Assembly (NCBI GenBank): GCA_002862705.1
Contig: PKDU01000061.1
Location: forward strand, 1-33,786
Source of the DNA: Flavobacteriaceae bacterium
GTDB lineage: Bacteria; Bacteroidota; Bacteroidia; Flavobacteriales; Flavobacteriaceae
Direction of reading: 5' to 3'
DNA: 33,786 bases
Numbering within the stretch: the stretch's first letter is position 1; every line of letters begins with the position of its first letter. Positions 17,369-25,536 of the stretch are shown one piece after another. A program made the position numbers and the translations under genes. The notes beneath the pieces are model-generated. The model ran no database searches and had not been told where the DNA came from. It worked only from the letters and a program-made list of their open reading frames with translations.

Positions 17369-18181
17369 ATGGATAATAAAACCATGCCATTTCTTGATCA
17401 CTTAGAGGAGTTGCGCTGGCACCTCATCCGCAGTATTTTAGCTATAATCATCGCTGGTGGTGCTGCCTTTTTGGCCAAAGACTTTATCTTTGATGTCCTA
17501 CTATTTGGTCCAAAAAAACAAGACTTCATTACTTACAAATGGCTTTGTAGCGCAGCACAAGGACTGGGCTTTGACGAAGGCTTTTGTCTAGACGAGTTGC
17601 CTTTTAGGGTGCAAAGTAGAACAGTTGCAGGACAATTTTCTGCGCATATTTGGACGTCAATAACCGCGGGGTTCATCATCGCTTTTCCCTATGTAATATA
17701 CCAGCTGTGGAAATTTATCAGTCCGGGTATGCGCAAGCCAGAACGCAGACAGGCGCGCGGATTTATTATTGTGTCTTCACTGTTGTTTTTCACAGGCGTA
17801 TTGTTTGGTTATTTTGTTATCACGCCACTGTCCCTTCGCTTCTTGGGAACCTACAGCGTTAGTACTGAAATATTCAACGACTTTGACCTGAGTAGTTATA
17901 CCGCTCTTGTCCGTGCATCTGTGCTGTCAGCAGGCTTTATTTTTGAGTTGCCCATATTGGTGTACTTCCTTACTAAAATTGGTCTGATTACGCCTCATCT
18001 GATGCGCAAGTACCGCAAAATATCACTGGTAATTGTATTGACCCTTTCGGCTATTATTACGCCGCCAGATATTGCGAGCCAAATTATTGTGGCCATTCCC
18101 ATCATGATTTTATATGAAGTAAGTATCTTTATTTCGAAATCTGTTTACAAACGAATTCAACGATCACAAGAAAATTCCTAA
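17369..18181 (+). CDS. tatC: Sec-independent translocase subunit TatC
   Basis: The signal-recognising membrane subunit of the twin-arginine pathway, which exports folded proteins. It has 270 residues and six predicted membrane helices. The family signatures are the N-terminal FLDHLEELRWHL, the cytoplasmic FISPGMRKPERRQARG loop, FFTGVLFGYFVITP and the SAIITPPD motif before the last helices. A long periplasmic loop between helices 1 and 2 (about residues 46-90, including two Cys) is larger than in E. coli, as in other Bacteroidota. No tatA/tatB gene is in the window. It lies in a tight run between kdsD and lptB. Confidence 0.96.
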   Translation: MDNKTMPFLDHLEELRWHLIRSILAIIIAGGAAFLAKDFIFDVLLFGPKKQDFITYKWLCSAAQGLGFDEGFCLDELPFRVQSRTVAGQFSAHIWTSITAGFIIAFPYVIYQLWKFISPGMRKPERRQARGFIIVSSLLFFTGVLFGYFVITPLSLRFLGTYSVSTEIFNDFDLSSYTALVRASVLSAGFIFELPILVYFLTKIGLITPHLMRKYRKISLVIVLTLSAIITPPDIASQIIVAIPIMILYEVSIFISKSVYKRIQRSQENS

Positions 18182-18190
18182 CACCAACGC

Positions 18191-18931
18191 ATGAAGCTAT
18201 ACGCTGAAAATATAACCAAAACCTACAGAGGCAGGAAAGTAGTAAACAAGGTCTCGGTTACGGTGAACCAAGGTGAAATTATTGGGTTACTAGGACCCAA
18301 CGGCGCTGGAAAAACAACCTCTTTCTACATGATTGTTGGGCTTATAAAGCCGTTGAGTGGTCATATTTACCTAGACGATACCGATATTACAAAATTTCCC
18401 ATGTACAGACGTGCCCAAAGCGGTATTGGCTATTTGGCACAAGAAGCATCCGTTTTTCGCAAACTTACCGTTGAGCAAAACATCAAAAGCGTTTTAGAAT
18501 TGACCAAGTTGTCAAAAAAAGAACAACACGATAAAACAGAGGCCTTGCTAGAAGAATTTGGCCTAAATCACATCCGTAAAAATCGTGGAGATTTACTTTC
18601 TGGTGGTGAGCGCAGAAGAACAGAAATTGCACGAGCCCTTGCTACAGACCCAAAATTTGTACTCTTAGACGAACCTTTTGCAGGGGTTGACCCAGTAGCT
18701 GTTGAGGATATTCAAAAAATTGTAGCCCACCTGAAAAAGCGAAATATCGGTATCCTAATCACTGATCATAATGTGCAAGAAACCTTGGCCATTACAGACC
18801 GTACTTACCTCATGTTCGAAGGGAAAATTCTAAAAACAGGAACACCAGAAGAATTGGCGCAGGACGAAATGGTTCGCAAGGTATATCTAGGACAAAACTT
18901 CGAGCTGCGAAAAAAGAAACTTACGCTCTAA
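18191..18931 (+). CDS. lptB: LPS export ABC transporter ATPase LptB
   Basis: The cytoplasmic ATPase of the LptB2FG complex, which extracts lipopolysaccharide from the inner membrane and pushes it along the Lpt bridge. It has 246 residues; Walker A GPNGAGKT (35-42), [15 protein letters not shown]-loop region (84-97), signature LSGGE (136-140) followed by [10 protein letters not shown], Walker [12 protein letters not shown] with catalytic Glu161, and His193. The SGGERRR and EPFAGVDP wording separates LptB from amino acid importers. No LptF, G or C gene is here. The 3' end overlaps the convergent pssA by 11 bases. Confidence 0.95.
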   Translation: MKLYAENITKTYRGRKVVNKVSVTVNQGEIIGLLGPNGAGKTTSFYMIVGLIKPLSGHIYLDDTDITKFPMYRRAQSGIGYLAQEASVFRKLTVEQNIKSVLELTKLSKKEQHDKTEALLEEFGLNHIRKNRGDLLSGGERRRTEIARALATDPKFVLLDEPFAGVDPVAVEDIQKIVAHLKKRNIGILITDHNVQETLAITDRTYLMFEGKILKTGTPEELAQDEMVRKVYLGQNFELRKKKLTL

Positions 18932-19586
18932 GCCGCATATACAACATTCCAAAAAAGGCATAGGTCAGTACTGTTAAAGACAGCGCTTGAGACCTGAAGA
19001 TTAACAGTAATGGAATAGCTACTACAGCAAATATCCAAAAAAAGTTTGATGGCTTGCCATTAACAAACTTCTGGCTGGGTAGCATGATTTTCGACACCAT
19101 TAAAACAGTAAGTAATGCTACAATAACTGTGATAATTATTGGGTTAATTTCGTAAGGAATAAAGGGAATTCCTATGACAAACAAAGCAAATGCTGGGGTT
19201 GGCAAACCTTGAAAGTCCAATTGACTTGATGGGGTGATGTTAAAGCGTGCTAATCTAAAAATTGACGCCAGCGTAACTACAAATGCTGAAAGAGAAAGCG
19301 GCACCAACTCATAAGACAAAAAGTCACTTAAATACTTATACATAAAATATCCTGGAACTACGCCAAAGGAAATAACATCACATAGCGAATCGAGTTGTTT
19401 ACCAATTTCAGTAGTTGCTCTGAATGCTCTAGCCACCAATCCATCGAAACTATCTAAAAAGACACCTATCAATACCCACATAAGCGTTTTTTCGTAATTG
19501 TTTTCGAATAAAGAAAGTAAGGCCATGCAACCTGAAAAGCCGTTGAGAAGTGTAAGTGTGTTTGGCAAAAATCTGATAATATTCAT
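18921..19586 (-). CDS. pssA: CDP-diacylglycerol-serine O-phosphatidyltransferase
   Basis: It makes phosphatidylserine from CDP-diacylglycerol and serine, the route to phosphatidylethanolamine, in the inner membrane. It has 221 residues with about seven hydrophobic helices. The CDP-alcohol phosphotransferase motif D-x2-D-G-x2-A-R-x8-G-x3-D-x3-D is perfect: Asp45, Asp48, Gly49, Ala52, Arg53, Gly62, Asp66, Asp70. The N-terminal [14 protein letters not shown] is typical of the Bacillus-type PssA. The related PgsA shares the motif, but this N-terminus and the RLARFN segment favour PssA. It is convergent with lptB and divergent from lnt; its promoter overlaps the lnt start. Confidence 0.9.
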   Translation of the reverse strand: MNIIRFLPNTLTLLNGFSGCMALLSLFENNYEKTLMWVLIGVFLDSFDGLVARAFRATTEIGKQLDSLCDVISFGVVPGYFMYKYLSDFLSYELVPLSLSAFVVTLASIFRLARFNITPSSQLDFQGLPTPAFALFVIGIPFIPYEINPIIITVIVALLTVLMVSKIMLPSQKFVNGKPSNFFWIFAVVAIPLLLIFRSQALSLTVLTYAFFGMLYMRLRA

Positions 19587-19611
19587 CAGTTATCGTTTTG
19601 GTTAAGCAATA

Positions 19612-19642
19612 CAAACCTACACAAAATTGTACATTAGCAAAA
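19612..19642 (-). promoter_or_regulatory. pssA promoter, overlapping the lnt start codon
   Basis: On the minus strand TTTTG (19638-19642), an 18-base spacer, then TAGGTTTG (19612-19619), an exact TAnnTTTG. The predicted leader is about 22 bases. The -33 box includes the first base of the lnt ATG on the other strand. Confidence 0.6.
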
Positions 19643-21204
19643 TGCCTGTAAAAATCATTCTATCATTGTTGTTTGGTGTATTGCTGGGCCTCTCTTGGCC
19701 AACATCAGGATTCACTCCTTTACTTTTTGTAGCATTGGTGCCCTTATTGTGGCTCATCGAACGCACAAAAAATGATGGGTTTTGGGCTTTTTCTTCTCGT
19801 GTTTTTTTAGGCTTTTTTGTTTGGAATGCCATTGCCACTTGGTGGCTTTGGAATGCCACTGCTTTTGGGATGTTCTTTGCTATGTTTGTCAATTCAAGTT
19901 TGATGACGCTGGTCGTTTTGCTGTGGCGCCGGGTAGATAGAAAATTGGGTAGAAAAGTAGGATTTATCTTTTTGCCGCTTGCTTGGATTTGCTTTGAAAA
20001 ACTGCATTTGAATTGGGACTTTTCTTGGCCTTGGCTAAATCTTGGTAATGGATTTGCAGCCAATCCCGACTGGGTACAATGGTATGAATATACAGGTGTG
20101 TTTGGCGGCACCCTTTGGATTTGGGTGGTCAACATTTCATTATATCAAGCGATCAAACATTATTTGGTCAACAAAAAGGCTTGCAAAAAACTGATTCGAC
20201 CGCTTGCACTAATTTTTATTCCACTTGGTTTATCGTTTTTTATCAAAAACCAATTCGAGCAAAAAACAGAAGAAACGCTTACGGTTACAGTAGTACAACC
20301 CAATATTGACCCTTACACAGAAAAATATGACCAGACTACCCAAGAGCAATACGAACTTTTGTTGGAGCAAATCGGGACTGAATTAAGCAAAAAACCCGAC
20401 GTAATCGTAACGCCAGAAACCTATTTTTCAGAAGGCGCTGGCACAAATTTATCGTTAATTGAAGAAAGTAAACTTTACCAAGACTTACTTAATGTCGCAA
20501 ACAGCAATAATACCCAACTACTAAACGGGATACAGTTCTATAAGACATATGCGGAGAACGACCGTACCAAAACAGCAAACAGACTCAATAATGGAGTTTG
20601 GGCCGATTTTTATAACTCGGCGTTCTTAACAGACTCCACAGGGGTTCACGTTTATCACAAATCCAAACTGGTTGTGGGAGTTGAAACCTTACCCTTTCGA
20701 GATATTGTTGAGCCACTTCTGGGCAATGTTATGCTCGATTTTGGGGGGACTATTTTAACAAGAGCTACCCAAGAAGAGCGAGAGGCGTTCCCCTTGTACA
20801 ACGATGTTAAAATAAGTCCTGTAATATGCTATGAATCTGTGTACGGTGAATTTGTGACGGGGTATGTTAGAAATGGCGCAGAGGTTTTGGCTATCATGAC
20901 AAACGATGCTTGGTGGGGCGATACAGCCGGACACAAACAACATATGGCATATGCAAGCTTGCGCGCCATCGAAACGCGCAGAGCTGTTGTAAGAGCGGCC
21001 AATACGGGAATTTCTGGATTCATCACGCCACTGGGTGAGGTGTCAGAAAAGCTGGCCTACACTACAAAAGGGGTATTAACAGAAGCGGTGTATCCACAAA
21101 GTGCTATCACGCTATATGTACGCTATGGAGATTATATGTTCAGGCTTGGTGGTTTTGTGGCTGGGTTGATGCTGCTATTCTCATTTTCACGCAGAAAAAA
21201 TTGA
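19642..21204 (+). CDS. lnt: Apolipoprotein N-acyltransferase
   Basis: It adds the third acyl chain to lipoproteins in the inner membrane. It has 520 residues: an N-terminal membrane part (about 1-205, six or more helices), a nitrilase-fold domain (about 212-490) and a last helix near the C-terminus. The catalytic Glu-Lys-Cys triad is visible as Glu259 (VTPETYF), Lys340 (VYHKSKL) and Cys396 (SPVICYES); Glu348 (VGVETLPF) replaces the usual PFGE wording, as in other Bacteroidota. The ATG at 19642 is preferred over a TTG at 19627, because that TTG adds five residues only. Its promoter is not evident. Several lipoproteins in this window would be its substrates. Confidence 0.95.
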   Translation: MPVKIILSLLFGVLLGLSWPTSGFTPLLFVALVPLLWLIERTKNDGFWAFSSRVFLGFFVWNAIATWWLWNATAFGMFFAMFVNSSLMTLVVLLWRRVDRKLGRKVGFIFLPLAWICFEKLHLNWDFSWPWLNLGNGFAANPDWVQWYEYTGVFGGTLWIWVVNISLYQAIKHYLVNKKACKKLIRPLALIFIPLGLSFFIKNQFEQKTEETLTVTVVQPNIDPYTEKYDQTTQEQYELLLEQIGTELSKKPDVIVTPETYFSEGAGTNLSLIEESKLYQDLLNVANSNNTQLLNGIQFYKTYAENDRTKTANRLNNGVWADFYNSAFLTDSTGVHVYHKSKLVVGVETLPFRDIVEPLLGNVMLDFGGTILTRATQEEREAFPLYNDVKISPVICYESVYGEFVTGYVRNGAEVLAIMTNDAWWGDTAGHKQHMAYASLRAIETRRAVVRAANTGISGFITPLGEVSEKLAYTTKGVLTEAVYPQSAITLYVRYGDYMFRLGGFVAGLMLLFSFSRRKN

Positions 21205-21240
21205 ACTATATTGAAAATGAGTGATTTACATAAAATAAAG

Positions 21241-21271
21241 TTTAAGCACATAACTTAAATGTGTATTTTTG
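21241..21271 (+). promoter_or_regulatory. Promoter of the cobalamin adenosyltransferase gene, with inverted repeat
   Basis: TATTTTTG (21264-21271) matches TAnnTTTG, with TTT (21241-21243) 20 bases upstream; predicted leader about 15 bases. Between the boxes lies an inverted repeat TTTAAG, seven bases, CTTAAA (21241-21259), a possible operator. Confidence 0.45.
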
Positions 21272-21289
21272 TAAGGTATTGCTACGATT

Positions 21290-21835
21290 ATGAAAATTTA
21301 CACCAAAACAGGCGACAAGGGAGAGACCTCTCTAATTGGAGGCTATCGTGTCTCAAAAAGCGACCTTAGAATTGAATCCTACGGCACCGTAGATGAATTA
21401 AACTCTTGGCTGGGTTTGATTGTAGAATTCCTCCCACAAGAACGTATTGAAGAAGTTCAAAGCATTCAAAGTTTGTTGTTTTCTATGGGAGCACAACTGG
21501 CAAGTAAATCCAAAGAACAAAAAAGGCCTTTTCCAGAAGTAAGTACAGCTGACATAAAAGCACTGGAAGCGCATATCGACGCATACGAAGCATTGCTGCC
21601 AAAAATGACACACTTTATTCTTCCTGGGGGTAACAAAGGTGCATCACATGCACACATTGCGCGCTGCGTTTGCCGTAGGGCTGAGCGTATCGTCGTTCAA
21701 TTAAGCAGAGTAGATTTTGTAGACAATAAACTACTGGTCTATTTAAACCGATTATCAGACTATCTTTTTTGTTTGGCAAGAGCTTTGGCTTTCTGGGACG
21801 GCAAGGATGAAACCAAGTGGATTCCAAGTAAGTAA
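21290..21835 (+). CDS. Cob(I)alamin adenosyltransferase, PduO type
   Basis: It transfers adenosyl from ATP to cob(I)alamin to make coenzyme B12. It has 181 residues, a helical bundle working as a trimer. The N-terminal ATP-binding motif is IYTKTGDKGETSLIGG (3-18); SYGTVDELNSWLG (30-42), CRRAERIV (128-135) and LNRLSDYLF (152-160) complete the PduO-type signature. No other B12 or B12-dependent gene is nearby, so it probably serves scavenged corrinoid. It has its own promoter and stands between lnt and the DUF2795 gene. The 85-base upstream gap is too short for a cobalamin riboswitch. Confidence 0.93.
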   Translation: MKIYTKTGDKGETSLIGGYRVSKSDLRIESYGTVDELNSWLGLIVEFLPQERIEEVQSIQSLLFSMGAQLASKSKEQKRPFPEVSTADIKALEAHIDAYEALLPKMTHFILPGGNKGASHAHIARCVCRRAERIVVQLSRVDFVDNKLLVYLNRLSDYLFCLARALAFWDGKDETKWIPSK

Positions 21836-21842
21836 AATTTTA

Positions 21843-21873
21843 TTTGCATAAATGCAATAAAAATTTACTTTTG
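21843..21873 (+). promoter_or_regulatory. Promoter of the DUF2795 gene, with palindrome
   Basis: A textbook Bacteroidota promoter: TTTG (21843-21846), 19 bases, TACTTTTG (21866-21873), predicted leader about 17 bases. A 14-base inverted repeat TTGCATAAATGCAA (21844-21857) covers the -33 box and could be an operator. Confidence 0.7.
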
Positions 21874-21893
21874 CAATTCCTAAAAAAAACTTC

Positions 21894-22115
21894 ATGTACT
21901 GGACATTAGAACTCGCATCCTATTTAAGTGACGCCCCTTGGCCGGCAAATAAAGATGAACTAATCGACTATGGTATTAGAACAGGTGCTCCTCTTGAAGT
22001 GGTAGAAAACCTTCAATCCATAGAGGATGAAGGAGAAATCTACGAATCCATCCAAGAAATATGGCCTGATTACCCTACAGACGAAGATTATCTTTGGAAC
22101 GAGGACGAATACTAA
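21894..22115 (+). CDS. DUF2795 domain protein
   Basis: A 73-residue, very acidic protein with a DUF2795-like helical domain: LELASYLSDAPWPANKDELIDYG, then APLEVVENLQSIEDEGEIYESIQEIWPDYPTDED. It appears to be full length for the small Bacteroidota version. There is no membrane segment or signal. It sits directly before secA (57-base gap, which holds the secA -7 box) under a strong promoter. The function is unknown; the position beside secA is suggestive only. Confidence 0.78.
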   Translation: MYWTLELASYLSDAPWPANKDELIDYGIRTGAPLEVVENLQSIEDEGEIYESIQEIWPDYPTDEDYLWNEDEY

Positions 22116-22145
22116 TTATTCGATTTCCTCTTCGCTTTTTTTGCT

Positions 22146-22153
22146 TACTTTTG
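22146..22153 (+). promoter_or_regulatory. -7 box of the secA operon
   Basis: TACTTTTG is identical to the -7 box of the preceding DUF2795 gene and predicts a leader of about 16 bases. No good -33 element is seen. Confidence 0.5.
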
Positions 22154-22172
22154 ATTTCCTATATTCTTCTCT

Positions 22173-25100
22173 ATGAGCATGCTTAGTGGTATTCTTAAAA
22201 CATTTGTTGGTGACAAGGCCAAAAAAGACCTAAAAAGGTTGTATCCCTTGGTAGATAAAATTCACCAAGCAACAGCAGTATTAGAGGGCTTAACTCATGA
22301 CCAACTTCGAGAACAAACAATTACGTTCAAAAAAGAAATTGCAGAAATACGCAAACCGCTTTTTGGCAAAATAGATGCGCTCAAAACTACAATTGAACAA
22401 ACGGCTGATGTTGATGAAAAAGAAACCTGCTATAACGAAATTGATAGCCTTACAAAACAAGCACACGAAGAAGTAGCGCGTTACTTAGACAATATACTTC
22501 CACAGGCGTTTGCTGTTGTAAAAGAAACAGCCAAACGATTTAAAGAAAATGAATATTTAGAGGTCACAGCAAACCCGTTTGATCGCAGCATATCTGCAAC
22601 CAAATCAAATGTCAAGATCAAAGGCGACACAGCCATTTGGGCCAATGCATGGGATGCTGCTGGCAAGTCCATTACTTGGGACATGGTGCACTACGACGTG
22701 CAGTTAATTGGTGGAATTGTTTTGCACCAAGGTAAAATAGCCGAAATGCAAACAGGTGAAGGAAAAACTTTGGTAGCTACCCTTCCCGTTTATCTCAATG
22801 CCTTATCTGAAGCAGGTGTGCATTTGGTGACTGTAAATGACTATTTGGCCAAACGAGATAGTGCTTGGATGGCACCCATCTTTGAGTTTCACGGCATGTC
22901 GGTAGACTGTATTGATTATCACAAACCCAACTCAGAAGCAAGGCGAAATGCCTATAAAGCAGATATTACCTATGGTACTAACAATGAATTTGGCTTTGAT
23001 TATCTGCGTGACAACATGGCTCATTCTATGGATGATCTCGTGCAACGCCCACACAACTACGCCATTGTTGATGAGGTAGATTCCGTTCTGGTTGATGACG
23101 CACGAACACCCTTGATTATTTCGGGTCCTGTGCCAGATGGTGACAGACACGAATTTGATGCCCTAAAACCCAAAATATCCTCTTTGGTTTCCCAGCAACG
23201 TCAGCACCTAACCACGGTACTTGCACAAGCAAAAAAACTGATTAGCGAGGGAGACGTCAAAGAAGGGGGGTTCCTATTGTTGCGTGTATACAGAGGGCTG
23301 CCCAAAAACAAAGCACTGATTAAGTTTTTAAGTCAAGAAGGAATCCGTCAGTTACTGCAAAAAACCGAAGGATTTTATATGCAAGACAACAATCGAGAAA
23401 TGCCCAAAGTAGATGCCGATTTGTTGTTTGTTATTGATGAAAAAAACAACCAAATTGAATTAACTGACAAAGGCGTCGAGCAGCTCTCCAAAGACGGAGA
23501 CGATGCTGACTTCTTTGTATTGCCCGATCTTGGAAGTGCAATTCTAAACATCGAACAACAAGGCAAATCACCCGAAGAAGAGGCCAAAGAAAAAGAAGCG
23601 CTTTTCAAGGAATACAGCATAAAGAGTGAGCGTATTCACAGCATGAACCAGTTGCTAAAGGCCTATACCCTATTTGAAAAGGATGTAGCCTATGTAGTGA
23701 TGGAAAACCAGGTGAAAATTGTCGATGAGCAAACAGGGCGTATCATGGACGGTCGCCGTTATTCTGATGGCTTACACCAAGCCATTGAAGCAAAAGAAAA
23801 TGTAAAGATTGAGGCAGCAACCCAAACCTTTGCGACGATCACATTGCAAAACTACTTCCGTATGTACCGCAAACTTTCGGGTATGACAGGTACTGCAATA
23901 ACAGAGGCAGGTGAGTTTTGGGAAATATACAAGTTGGATGTTATTGAAATCCCAACCAACAGACCCATTGCAAGAAAAGATGAAAATGACCTCATCTACA
24001 AAACAAAGCGTGAAAAATACAATGCCGTTATTGATCACGTAACCACACTTTCACAAGCGGGACGTCCAGTGCTTATCGGAACCACATCTGTTGAAATTTC
24101 TGAACTGTTAAGCCGAATGTTAAATATTCGAAAAGTAGCGCATAACGTACTTAACGCCAAGCTTCACAAAAAGGAAGCTGATGTAGTCGCCGAAGCTGGA
24201 AATGCCGGTGTGGTTACCATAGCCACCAACATGGCTGGGCGAGGAACAGACATCAAAATCAACGATGAAGTTAAAGCGGCTGGCGGTCTTGCCATCGTCG
24301 GGACAGAACGTCACGATTCAAGACGTGTGGACCGACAGTTGCGTGGACGTGCAGGTCGTCAAGGAGATCCGGGAAGCTCGCAGTTCTATGTGTCGCTAGA
24401 AGATAACTTGATGCGTTTGTTTGGTTCCGAACGTATATCCAAAATGATGGATCGCATGGGTCACAAAGAAGGTGAAGTGATTCAAGCGGGTATGATGACA
24501 CGGTCTATTGAGCGTGCTCAAAAGAAAGTTGAAGAAAACAACTTTGGTATTCGAAAACGTCTGCTGGAATATGATGATGTGATGAACGCCCAACGAGAGG
24601 TAATCTACAAGCGACGCTACAACGCCCTCAACGGAGAACGTCTTCAGCTCGATATTGCCAACATGCTTTATGATACTTGCGATCAGATATGTGCTGTGAA
24701 CTTAGCAAATAAAGACTACAAGCAATTTGAGTTTGAACTGATTCGCCTGTTTTCACTTACGAGCCCTATAAGTGCTGAGGATTTTGAAAGCCAAAACGAA
24801 ACAGCGCTTACAGAAAAAATATACCAAGCAGCATTGGCCCATTATCAACAAAAAATGGAGGAAAATGCAGCACGTGTTTACCCGGTAGTTAAAGATGTAT
24901 ACCAAAACCCAAAAAATACATTTAAGCGTATCGTAGTACCCTTCACAGACGGCATTAAAACACTAAACGTAGTGAGCGATTTAGAAAAGTCTTTTGAAAG
25001 TGAGGGGAAAAATCTAATTCGCGACTTTGAGAAAAACATAAGCCTCGCCATTATTGATGAATCGTGGAAAGATCATTTGCGCAAGATGGACGAACTAAAG

Positions 25101-25535
25101 CAATCTGTTCAGCTTGCCGTACACGAACAAAAAGACCCCTTGCTTATCTATAAGTTTGAGTCTTTTGAGCTATTTAGTGTCTTTATGGATAACGTAAATC
25201 GAGATATTATTTCGTTTTTATTCAAGGGGGCATTACCAACACAAGACGCCAGTAACATTCGAGAGGCTAGAAGTGCGCGCCGCAAAGAACGCATGAACGT
25301 CTCAAAAGAGGAAGTGCTCAACCAAGACCAACAGGCCATGCGTCAAGCTTCTCAACAATCGGGAAGACCCGTCGCTGAAAGACAAGAAACCATAGTGCGT
25401 GAACGCCCAAAAATTGGACGTAACGAACGCGTGGAAATTCAGCACATCGTTAGCGGAGAGAAGAAAACAGTAAAGTTCAAACAAGCAGAACCCCTGCTCA
25501 ACAAAGGGGAATGGGTACTTATTCAAGATCGTTAA
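22173..25535 (+). CDS. secA: Protein translocase ATPase SecA
   Basis: The motor that pushes unfolded preproteins through SecYEG. At 1120 residues it is about 220 longer than E. coli SecA. Walker A is MQTGEGKT (192-199), the DEAD-type box is DEVD (300-303), and motif VI is LRGRAGRQGD (723-732). Walker A lies about 90 residues later than in E. coli, because of an extra helical stretch near 55-105. About 60 more residues lie in the preprotein cross-linking region (around 330-470). The C-terminus ends in VSGEKKTVKFKQ... GEWVLIQDR with no Cys-rich zinc finger, as in other Bacteroidota. It starts a run with the next two genes. Confidence 0.98.
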   Translation: MSMLSGILKTFVGDKAKKDLKRLYPLVDKIHQATAVLEGLTHDQLREQTITFKKEIAEIRKPLFGKIDALKTTIEQTADVDEKETCYNEIDSLTKQAHEEVARYLDNILPQAFAVVKETAKRFKENEYLEVTANPFDRSISATKSNVKIKGDTAIWANAWDAAGKSITWDMVHYDVQLIGGIVLHQGKIAEMQTGEGKTLVATLPVYLNALSEAGVHLVTVNDYLAKRDSAWMAPIFEFHGMSVDCIDYHKPNSEARRNAYKADITYGTNNEFGFDYLRDNMAHSMDDLVQRPHNYAIVDEVDSVLVDDARTPLIISGPVPDGDRHEFDALKPKISSLVSQQRQHLTTVLAQAKKLISEGDVKEGGFLLLRVYRGLPKNKALIKFLSQEGIRQLLQKTEGFYMQDNNREMPKVDADLLFVIDEKNNQIELTDKGVEQLSKDGDDADFFVLPDLGSAILNIEQQGKSPEEEAKEKEALFKEYSIKSERIHSMNQLLKAYTLFEKDVAYVVMENQVKIVDEQTGRIMDGRRYSDGLHQAIEAKENVKIEAATQTFATITLQNYFRMYRKLSGMTGTAITEAGEFWEIYKLDVIEIPTNRPIARKDENDLIYKTKREKYNAVIDHVTTLSQAGRPVLIGTTSVEISELLSRMLNIRKVAHNVLNAKLHKKEADVVAEAGNAGVVTIATNMAGRGTDIKINDEVKAAGGLAIVGTERHDSRRVDRQLRGRAGRQGDPGSSQFYVSLEDNLMRLFGSERISKMMDRMGHKEGEVIQAGMMTRSIERAQKKVEENNFGIRKRLLEYDDVMNAQREVIYKRRYNALNGERLQLDIANMLYDTCDQICAVNLANKDYKQFEFELIRLFSLTSPISAEDFESQNETALTEKIYQAALAHYQQKMEENAARVYPVVKDVYQNPKNTFKRIVVPFTDGIKTLNVVSDLEKSFESEGKNLIRDFEKNISLAIIDESWKDHLRKMDELKQSVQLAVHEQKDPLLIYKFESFELFSVFMDNVNRDIISFLFKGALPTQDASNIREARSARRKERMNVSKEEVLNQDQQAMRQASQQSGRPVAERQETIVRERPKIGRNERVEIQHIVSGEKKTVKFKQAEPLLNKGEWVLIQDR

Positions 25536-25536
25536 C

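Noticed and set aside
21205-21289. Cobalamin riboswitch before the adenosyltransferase gene
   Set aside because: The gap is only 85 bases, contains the promoter, and lacks the B12 box; the element needs about 200 bases.
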